Assembly: GCA_031288985.1 (NCBI GenBank)
Contig: JAITQH010000027.1
Coordinates: 1 to 37,874, forward strand
DNA: 37,874 bases
Source of the DNA: Candidatus Methanoplasma sp.
Lineage (GTDB): Archaea; Thermoplasmatota; Thermoplasmata; Methanomassiliicoccales; Methanomethylophilaceae
Reading direction: 5' to 3'
The translations under genes were made by a program, and so were the position numbers. Positions 31,580 to 37,874 of this stretch are shown here, piece after piece; the stretch's first letter is position 1, and every line of letters begins with the position of its first letter. A model generated the notes under the pieces. That model saw only the letters and a program-made list of their open reading frames with translations. It searched no databases and was not told the origin of the DNA.

Positions 31580-34324
31580 TCAATCCCAGAACCTTTTCGT
31601 TTTGGCGTACTGTATCTCTGCGTTCATGATGTCGCGGAGAAGATCGTCCTCGTCGATGTGCATGCTCCGCAGTATCCTGGACGCGCTGTCCGGGCCTATC
31701 CCCCGCCCCGCAAGCACCATGGCCGCCCTCCCGCCGTACTCGTTCACAAGGTTGGCGTTTCTGGACACCCGGAGGGCGTCCTTCTTCTCCCCGTCGCTGT
31801 GGGCGCTCTGCCTGAACGTCTTTATGCCGTCGCGCTCGTAGCTCTTCAGCAGCGCGATCATGCGCCCTCCGCAGGACATGCAGGCAAAGCGTTTCGGGGC
31901 CTCCGACACCTTCACCCTCCACTGGAACGCGCAGCTGAGGCACGACGCGAACAGCGTCTCGTCCTCCAGGCGCTTCTTCATCGCCATGAGGATGGCATGG
32001 TCGGCGCGCACCGGCTGCATCAGCTCCTTCGAGCGGACGATGCCCTCCATGCCGATGGGCGATATCTGAGAAAGAACGATCTCGATCGAACCTTTGGACA
32101 TGTGCGATATGACGAGTTCCGTGTTCTCGATGTCCAGATCCTCCCACAACACCATGTTCACTGCTTCGGCGTATGCGGGCGTGTCCTTGTGCAGCTCGAA
32201 CAGACGGTTGAAATTCATATAACGGTGGTCTGCCCCCTTTTCGATTATGCCGAACTTCTTGGCGACGTGGACGAACCGCCATTTGAGGTACGACGAGTTC
32301 AGGACGGTGATCCTGGAAAGGGCCTCCACGGTCCCGGGCTTGATGGAGGTCAGAGTGGCCAGCAGGATCTTCTTGTCAACGCTGCGGGGGAGTTCCAAGA
32401 TTATCCTGTACGGATCGGCGGTCACCCCTATGCTCTCCCCGAGGCGGGCGGTGAGGAGCGCGGCGAATATCTTGCTCAGGGTCTCGTTGACCTTTGTGCC
32501 GAAGCAGCAGTTCAGTATGGCCAGACGGTCGCCGACCTCAAGGGTCACGGTCTTGTCTGTGGGTACGGGCCACCTCTCCTTCTGTTCGTCTATGTACGCC
32601 GTTATGCGGTCCCTGCAGGATCTGTCCCCCGGATATCTTTCGAGGTCCATCTTCCGGCGCATTCGGCCGACTTCCATGGCGACCTCGAACGGCACGGGGA
32701 TGTCGGAGCCGGCCCAGGACGGGACGGAACCCACGTCTCTCGCCTCCTCCACAAGGAGTTCGTCCTCCCTCATCTCGATTATGCGCCATGTGCGCCCCTT
32801 GGCTATGAACATCGCGTACTGCTCCGCGAAGGAGACCACAAAACTTTCGTCGAGGGTGCCGATGACAGCTCTGGAACCTATATCTCTTACAAGATACGTC
32901 TTCTCGTCCGGGATCATGGAGATGTTCTCGTAGAAATAGCTCATGCCCTTCTTCGAGCGGCGGAAACCGTCGTCGTCCTCGAATATTAACTTAATTGATT
33001 TCAGTTCTTCCAGAACGGCGTCCATGTCGTCTCTGCTCAGGGTCCTGAACGCGGACGACCGCCTGAAGATCCGATATGCCGTGTCCCTGTCCACCCTGGC
33101 GCTCATGGTCATGGCGATGAGCTGGTTGGCCAGGACCGTGAACGGGTTGGGCCTTCCGGGAAAGTACTCAAGCTCCTTCGCATCGCTCCTCCGCGCTATG
33201 ACCATGCCCTCGGCAACTTCGTCCGGGGCCGTGGCGAGTATGACCGACCTGATCTTCCCCCCGATCCTGTGCCCGGCGCGGCCGGCGCGCTGGATCATGC
33301 GCGACACTTCCCTCGGGGAGTTGTACTGTATCACCAGGTCCGCTGAGCCTATGTCGATGCCCAGTTCGAGGGACGAGGTGCATATGACGGCTTTGAGATC
33401 CCCTGTCTTGAAACGATCTTCAATATCCGTCCTGGTATCCTTCGACAGGGAGCCGTGATGCACGTCGATCGAGAAGTTCTCGTCCCACATCCTGTAACGG
33501 GCGGCAAGCCACTCGGCGGTCTCCCTGGTATTGACGAACAGCAGAGTGGAGCGGCCTCCCTCGATGAGTTCTCTGGCCCTCTTCATGACCGCCAGGATCT
33601 CCGGGTCGCTTTGAAGCCTATCCATCAATACAGCGTCCGCTTCATCGGGTTGGGGGCATTCCACGCTTATGTCGAATTCGCGGTGTGTGTCGTGTTTGCA
33701 GACGACAACCTCCCTTCCCACCCCTGCGAGGTAGTCTCTGATGTCGTTCACGCTTCCCACGGTGGCCGAGAGGCCGATCCTTTGGAACTCTCCGCAGATC
33801 GCCGCAAGCCTTTCGAGGGCGACGCTGAGCTGCGCCCCCCTTTCCGTCCCCGCCAGCTCATGCACCTCGTCCACCACGACCCACTCGATGTTTTTCATAT
33901 GGGCCCTGAGGTTCTTGCCCGTGAACATGACCTGAAGGGTCTCGGGGGTGGTGATCAGAACATCCGGCGGATTCTTGGACTGTCTGTTCCTCTCGCTCTG
34001 ATCGGTGTCTCCGTGCCTGACGCCCACCGTCACGCCCACCGCCTTCCCGTATTCCTCCATCCTCTTCAGCATGTCGCGGTTCAGAGCGCGGAGAGGCGTG
34101 ATGTACAGGCATCTTATCCCGCTCCCGCCCTTGGTCCTGAACATGGAGTCGAATATGGGAAGCATGGCCGCCTCGGTCTTCCCTATGCCTGTCGGCGCCA
34201 CCAAAAGAACGTTGCCGCCCGCGGCGATCCTGGGCATCACGTCCTTCTGCGGCTCTGTGGGTTCGAGGATCCCCCGTTCTTTCAGGGATGCGGCGAGTTC
34301 CGGGCACAGAGCGTCAAAGGACAT
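31580..34324 (-). CDS. Lhr-type DEAD/DEAH helicase with C-terminal zinc motif
   Basis: 914 aa from the ATG at 34324. Q motif EPTEPQKDVMPRIAAGGN, Walker A VAPTGIGKTEAA, DEVH in VVVDEVHELAGTERG, RIGLSATVG and motif VI SRMIQRAGRAGHRIGG define an Lhr-family helicase of normal archaeal length (aLhr2-like). A C-terminal four-cysteine motif is seen (CLSCAF...FACMSCGGRM). A GTG at 34372 overlapping the hdrD stop would add 16 residues, but these are encoded by a hairpin, so ATG is preferred. It is distinct from the 1789-aa Lhr at 9734. Confidence 0.93.
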   Translation of the reverse strand: MSFDALCPELAASLKERGILEPTEPQKDVMPRIAAGGNVLLVAPTGIGKTEAAMLPIFDSMFRTKGGSGIRCLYITPLRALNRDMLKRMEEYGKAVGVTVGVRHGDTDQSERNRQSKNPPDVLITTPETLQVMFTGKNLRAHMKNIEWVVVDEVHELAGTERGAQLSVALERLAAICGEFQRIGLSATVGSVNDIRDYLAGVGREVVVCKHDTHREFDISVECPQPDEADAVLMDRLQSDPEILAVMKRARELIEGGRSTLLFVNTRETAEWLAARYRMWDENFSIDVHHGSLSKDTRTDIEDRFKTGDLKAVICTSSLELGIDIGSADLVIQYNSPREVSRMIQRAGRAGHRIGGKIRSVILATAPDEVAEGMVIARRSDAKELEYFPGRPNPFTVLANQLIAMTMSARVDRDTAYRIFRRSSAFRTLSRDDMDAVLEELKSIKLIFEDDDGFRRSKKGMSYFYENISMIPDEKTYLVRDIGSRAVIGTLDESFVVSFAEQYAMFIAKGRTWRIIEMREDELLVEEARDVGSVPSWAGSDIPVPFEVAMEVGRMRRKMDLERYPGDRSCRDRITAYIDEQKERWPVPTDKTVTLEVGDRLAILNCCFGTKVNETLSKIFAALLTARLGESIGVTADPYRIILELPRSVDKKILLATLTSIKPGTVEALSRITVLNSSYLKWRFVHVAKKFGIIEKGADHRYMNFNRLFELHKDTPAYAEAVNMVLWEDLDIENTELVISHMSKGSIEIVLSQISPIGMEGIVRSKELMQPVRADHAILMAMKKRLEDETLFASCLSCAFQWRVKVSEAPKRFACMSCGGRMIALLKSYERDGIKTFRQSAHSDGEKKDALRVSRNANLVNEYGGRAAMVLAGRGIGPDSASRILRSMHIDEDDLLRDIMNAEIQYAKTKRFWD

Positions 34325-34328
34325 TTGC

Positions 34329-34361
34329 AAAAAGAGATCCGCCGGGGTTCGGCCCCGGCGG
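34329..34361 (-). terminator. Strong hairpin plus T-run after hdrD
   Basis: On the minus strand CCGCCGGGG (34361-34353) pairs perfectly with CCCCGGCGG (34347-34339) around a 5-nt loop, then ATCTC and five T. It has the form of an intrinsic terminator, placed between the hdrD stop and the helicase ATG, only 5 nt before that ATG. Confidence 0.6.
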
Positions 34362-34368
34362 TCAAAAA

Positions 34369-36099
34369 TCACTTCTTATGTTTCCTGAGGGTCTTGAGAT
34401 TTTCCTTCACGGCCGCGCGGATCTCTGCGGCCTGGGACTCTCCGTCCGTCACGTCCTTCTCCAAGAAGGAAAGGACAGCCCACCCGTCGTTCTCTGCGGC
34501 GGCCCTGTCGGATGCGTTGACGCTCTCGCCGTCCTTCAGGACGTAGACCGCGACCTTCGACTTCACGAATGCCACGGGTATGGCGTAGGGGCCGTAGTCC
34601 TTCCTGCACCGCAGACCTTTGTTCCATGCGGCCCTTCTGATCAGGGCGCCGGGGGACATGTCGGTGAACGCGTCCTCAAAGACCTCGTCGTCGGATGCGT
34701 CTGCGTCCGCCAAAGGTTCCGGCTCTGCGGCCGTTGAAAGTTCAGCGGCGGGAACGGCCTTCGGGGCCTCAACAACCGGCTTGGGTTCCGCCTTCGGAGC
34801 CTCAACAACGGGCTTGGCCGCAATGGGCGCTTCCGCCTTCGGAGCCTCGGCAACGGGCTTGGGTTCCGCCTTCGGAGCCTCGGGTTTTGCCTCCACCGGA
34901 GCGGTGACGGCCAAAAGGACCTCGCTGAGATCCATGACCTTGATCTTGGAGCCGATCTTCTTGGCCCCCTGAGAAAGGTTCGTGACGCAGAAGGGGCAGC
35001 AGGTGACGATGATGTCCGCACCCGTCGCCTCGGCCTCCCTCACCCTGTCCACGGCGACGTTGACCGCGAAGTCGTTGTATTGACTCTTGTACCCGCCTCC
35101 GGCGCCGCAGCACCCTGAGTTCTCTCTCGTTCTCTCCATCTCCACGAGTTCTATGCCTTTGATCTTCTTCAGCACGTTTCTGGGGGGGTCGAACACTCCC
35201 ATGTGCCTGCCCATGTGGCAGGGGTCGTGGTATGTGACCTTTGCCTTGAATTCGTGGTTGAGCGGAAGTTTGCGGGCGTTGATGAGCATTTCCGCGTACT
35301 GCGAGAAGTGATAGACGTTCTGCCCCACCCTCGCATAGAACTTTCCGAAGTCGGACGAGATGGTCTTGTAGCACCCGGAACAGGTCATGACCATGTCTTT
35401 GGCGCCCATGCCGTCCGCCTTCTCCACGATGGTCTCCGCGCACTCCAGCGACGAGTCGTGGGTGCCGGTCCTCAGAAGCGGGGAGGAGCAGCACCACTCT
35501 TCCGTTCCGAGGGAGCTTATTTTGACTCCTCCTCTGGCCAGTACGCGCACTCCCATCTGGGGAACCGTGGGCAGTCTGTACGCTCCGGTGCATCCTGCGA
35601 AGAATATGACGTCGGGGACCTCTGCCTTCTCGACCTCTTTGGGCCACCAGTTGTCCCTCTTCTCGGTGGGTTCGCCGTAGGGATTGTGGACCTTTGCGAC
35701 CTTCGCCGCCATGCTCTTGTGGGCGGACATGGGGCCGGCTCCCTGCTCGACGATCCATTTTCTCATGGTCTCCCAGAACTCCACCAGGTGTATGTTCGCA
35801 TGGCATACGACCTCGCAGTTCCCGCATCCGGTGCATCTGTACATCGCATCGACGAAGTACGGGTTCAGCGTGACCTCTTTCTTCAGGGCCTTGTCGAGGC
35901 CGCCTGCGCTGTAAAGCTGGTTGATGTAGTAGATCTTTCCTCTGGGGGTGACGGACTCCCAAGGCGTCTGGTTGTGGGCCTCGCAGACGTTTATGCAATA
36001 TCCGCACTGAAGACAAGCCGTGAGCTCCTTCTCTATGCGCGGCATCTTTGTAAATTTCGGAAGTTTGTCCTTTATACTGATGCGCGGTGCTTTGATCAT
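34369..36099 (-). CDS. hdrD: Heterodisulfide reductase HdrD with C-terminal linker and Vsr-like domain
   Basis: 576 aa; GGAGG 9 nt before the ATG at 36099 fixes the start. Two [4Fe-4S] ferredoxin motifs (C29, C32, C35, C39 and C89, C92, C95, C99) precede two CCG domains: GTEEWCCSSPLLRTG with TCSGCYKT, and HDPCHMGRHMGVFDPP with ENSGCCGAGGG and TCCPFC. This is a complete HdrD of about 390 residues, which reduces CoM-S-S-CoB; in this order it is thought to work with the Fpo-like complex. Residues about 393-470 are a Pro/Ala/Lys/Glu linker with repeats. Residues 481-576 align with the Vsr at 28299-28706 (RRAAWNKGLRCRK, KSKVAVY, ENDGWAVLSFLEKD) but the catalytic Asp is Val509 and the FWHG motif is absent. 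Normal HdrD lacks such an extension. Confidence 0.93.
   Translation of the reverse strand: MIKAPRISIKDKLPKFTKMPRIEKELTACLQCGYCINVCEAHNQTPWESVTPRGKIYYINQLYSAGGLDKALKKEVTLNPYFVDAMYRCTGCGNCEVVCHANIHLVEFWETMRKWIVEQGAGPMSAHKSMAAKVAKVHNPYGEPTEKRDNWWPKEVEKAEVPDVIFFAGCTGAYRLPTVPQMGVRVLARGGVKISSLGTEEWCCSSPLLRTGTHDSSLECAETIVEKADGMGAKDMVMTCSGCYKTISSDFGKFYARVGQNVYHFSQYAEMLINARKLPLNHEFKAKVTYHDPCHMGRHMGVFDPPRNVLKKIKGIELVEMERTRENSGCCGAGGGYKSQYNDFAVNVAVDRVREAEATGADIIVTCCPFCVTNLSQGAKKIGSKIKVMDLSEVLLAVTAPVEAKPEAPKAEPKPVAEAPKAEAPIAAKPVVEAPKAEPKPVVEAPKAVPAAELSTAAEPEPLADADASDDEVFEDAFTDMSPGALIRRAAWNKGLRCRKDYGPYAIPVAFVKSKVAVYVLKDGESVNASDRAAAENDGWAVLSFLEKDVTDGESQAAEIRAAVKENLKTLRKHKK
34750..34900 (-). repeat. Imperfect coding repeats in the HdrD linker
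   Basis: The 18-mer TTCCGCCTTCGGAGCCTC (plus strand) occurs exactly three times, at 34786-34803, 34831-34848 and 34864-34881, within further imperfect copies. It encodes units like EAPKAEPKPV and VEAPKA, a flexible tether like those in E2 or TonB linkers. Confidence 0.85.
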
Positions 36100-36170
36100 T
36101 AATTTGTGCCTCCGTTTATGAGAAGGAACTCTTTCCGAGTTCTGTGACTTATTCAAGAAAAACGCACGCA

Positions 36171-36180
36171 CATATATTAA
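36171..36180 (-). promoter_or_regulatory. TATA box of hdrD
   Basis: Minus strand TTAATATATG, about 75 nt before the hdrD ATG, which leaves a leader of roughly 50 nt containing GGAGG at 36109-36113. Confidence 0.55.
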
Positions 36181-36310
36181 GGCTTTTGAGAATTTCCGCG
36201 TGGCACTGTAGAACGCTCGGCGTTTGCGTGCGCCGAGGGCCGCTTTCGGGCGTTTTCGCAGGCGTTCGGAAGCATAAAGATAAAACCGCATGTAATCCAT
36301 CCCTCCCGCG

Positions 36311-37874
36311 ATGGATGTTCTCGATCTGAAGGTTGCAAAGGCGAAAAGGCAGTCCGAGGCCGGATACGGAAGAGCGCGCATGGACGAAGCGTCCAGATTC
36401 CAACTGGGCCTGGAGATCGGAGATGCGGTGGAGATAGCCGGCAAGAAGACGATCGTGGCCAAGGTCTTCAAGGGCGAGAGCGAGGATCGGGGGCAGCAGA
36501 TAATAAGGATAGACGGACCCACCCGGACGGGTGCGGGGATAGGCGTCGACGACGTCGTCAAGGTCCGCAGGATCGGCGTCTCTTACGCCGACAGGGTGGT
36601 CCTCGTTCCGAAGGCCGCGATGTCCAAATCGGCATTCGGCCCCGGGACGGACGCAGTGTTCAGAAGCGGGCTTCTCGGCCGTCCGCTGCTGAAGGGAATG
36701 GACATACACATACCCAACATAGCCCTGATGGGGAACCGCACGATGTTCAGCGTTGCGTCCACGTCGCCGCAGGGGCCTGTGGAGGTCACCGCAGACACCC
36801 AGATAACTATGAAAGATGCGCCGCCGGACGCGGCGGAAGAAAGAGCATGCGGTTGCGTGACATACGACGACATCGGAGGCTTGGACGACAAGCTGGGTCG
36901 GATAAGGGAGATGATAGAGCTTCCGCTGAAGCATCCGGAACTCTTCGAGAGGATGGGCATATCTCCGCCGAAGGGCGTGCTTCTCTACGGTCCGCCCGGG
37001 ACTGGAAAGACGCTGATAGCGGAAGCGGTCGCGAACGAGTCAGGCGCCGCGATATTCTCGGTGCGCGGACCCGAAATAATGAGCAAGTTCTATGGTGAAT
37101 CCGAGGAGAAGCTGAGGCAGATATTCAAAGAGGCGGAAAAGCAGGCGCCGAGCATAGTGTTCCTGGACGAACTGGATTCCATAGCGCCGGACAGGGACAG
37201 CTCCAGAGGCGAGGCCCCTGTCCGCGTGGTGTCCCAGCTCCTCACGCTCATGGACGGCATGGGCGGGGAGAGCGGCGTGATCGTCATAGGCGCCACCAAC
37301 CGCGAGAACTCCATCGACCCGGCGCTGAGAAGGCCCGGAAGATTCGACAGGGAGATAGAGATAGGCGTGCCGGGAAGGGCGGGGCGGAAGGATATTCTTG
37401 ACGTGCACACCAGGGACATGCCGCTCGGCGGGGATGTCGACACGGAGGCGCTGGCAGGCGCCACCCAGGGATTCGTCGGCGCCGACCTGTCCGCGCTTGC
37501 GAGGGAGGCGGCCATGAAGTGTCTGAGCAGGCATCTGCCGTCCCTGGATCTCGACGGCCCGATACCCCCGGAGGCCCTTTCGGCCATGAAGGTGACCATG
37601 AGCGACTTCACGGAGGCCCTTTCGGGCATAGAACCCAGCGGGATGAGGGAGGTGGCGGCGGAGATACCGAAGGTCACATGGGAGGACATCGGCGGGCTGG
37701 AGGACATAAGAAGAGAGCTGGAAGAGGTGTTCCTGCCGTCCGAGGACGCCAAGGCCTTCGAGCGTCTGGGGATCAAGCCCGGCAGATCGGTGCTTCTCTA
37801 CGGCCCCCCCGGGACGGGAAAGACGCTGATCGCAAAAGCGGTGGCCAACGGCGCCGGGACCAACTTCATATCCG
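36311..37874 (+). CDS. Cdc48/VCP-type AAA ATPase (3' end outside window)
   Basis: 521 codons are visible and the frame runs off the end. The N-domain (double-psi barrel, LDLKVAKAKRQSEAGYGRAR) is followed by D1: GVLLYGPPGTGKTLIAEAVA, SIVFLDELDSIAPDRDS, GATNRENSIDPALRRPGRFD. The second AAA module has begun (VTWEDIGGLEDIRRELEEVF, then LLYGPPGTGKTLIAKAVANG). Archaeal Cdc48 unfolds proteins and feeds the proteasome. D1 begins at TYDDIGGLDDKLGRIREMIE. It is divergent from hdrD; a TATA-like CATAAAGATAAAA lies about 30 nt before the ATG. Confidence 0.96.
   Translation, partial: MDVLDLKVAKAKRQSEAGYGRARMDEASRFQLGLEIGDAVEIAGKKTIVAKVFKGESEDRGQQIIRIDGPTRTGAGIGVDDVVKVRRIGVSYADRVVLVPKAAMSKSAFGPGTDAVFRSGLLGRPLLKGMDIHIPNIALMGNRTMFSVASTSPQGPVEVTADTQITMKDAPPDAAEERACGCVTYDDIGGLDDKLGRIREMIELPLKHPELFERMGISPPKGVLLYGPPGTGKTLIAEAVANESGAAIFSVRGPEIMSKFYGESEEKLRQIFKEAEKQAPSIVFLDELDSIAPDRDSSRGEAPVRVVSQLLTLMDGMGGESGVIVIGATNRENSIDPALRRPGRFDREIEIGVPGRAGRKDILDVHTRDMPLGGDVDTEALAGATQGFVGADLSALAREAAMKCLSRHLPSLDLDGPIPPEALSAMKVTMSDFTEALSGIEPSGMREVAAEIPKVTWEDIGGLEDIRRELEEVFLPSEDAKAFERLGIKPGRSVLLYGPPGTGKTLIAKAVANGAGTNFIS

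Noticed and set aside
31658..34546. Long plus-strand open frames across the second Lhr helicase
   Set aside because: Antisense shadows; the minus-strand product has all helicase motifs.
1..37874. CRISPR arrays, insertion sequences or an integrated element
   Set aside because: No regularly spaced repeats, transposase or integrase genes, or terminal repeats were seen; the two tRNA genes show no flanking attachment duplications.

Overview
The window is from a methanogenic archaeon, most likely a gut-type member of the Methanomassiliicoccales (class Thermoplasmata). The grounds are archaeal information genes (MCM helicase, NMD3, DUF424, DUF531, a Cdc48-type AAA ATPase, two Lhr-family helicases), TATA boxes about 25-33 nt before start codons or tRNA 5' ends, a bacterial-type gyrBA pair as known from Thermoplasmata, and an HdrD heterodisulfide reductase. 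GC content is moderately high. The genus is an inference; there is no rRNA gene here.

Layout. 1-1748: the end of an ABC transporter, a GyrI-like small protein and a HlyD-type adaptor, together resembling a Firmicutes bacteriocin exporter. 1749-3408: a gene-poor stretch, then two minus-strand membrane proteins. 3424-3642: an intergenic region with a strong structured element. 3643-7299: a tightly overlapped chain of wHTH protein, mcm, DUF424 and nmd3. 7331-8754: two-subunit class I fumarase. 8744-9589: a surface-anchored protein. 9734-15103: a giant Lhr helicase (1789 aa), abutting an OGG1-type glycosylase. 15998-16999: a three-gene cassette of unknown function. 17063-17878: endonuclease IV. 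Then tRNA-Thr(CGT), thiC, gyrB-gyrA plus a small membrane protein, tRNA-Phe(GAA), a 54-aa protein with DUF531, purM, a HEPN/MNT pair, and a Cys-rich peptide with an SDR oxidoreductase. 28299-30860: a Vsr / C5-methyltransferase / HpaII-like restriction system. 30899-31579: an FtsJ/RlmE methyltransferase. 31580-34324: a second Lhr-type helicase. 34369-36099: HdrD with an unusual C-terminal extension. 36311-end: a Cdc48-type ATPase, cut by the window edge.

Genes are packed with ATGA/GTGA overlaps inside operons, and convergent pairs abut or overlap. DNA maintenance is a repeated theme: MCM, gyrase, two Lhr helicases, OGG, endonuclease IV, Vsr and an R-M system. The most unusual observation is that HdrD, central to energy conservation in this order, carries a Pro/Ala-rich linker and a C-terminal domain that aligns with the Vsr endonuclease encoded 6 kb away, but without the recognisable catalytic residues. 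A second is an unannotated 54-aa peptide with seven cysteines in CxC motifs, overlapping the start of an SDR gene and preceded by palindromes around its TATA box.
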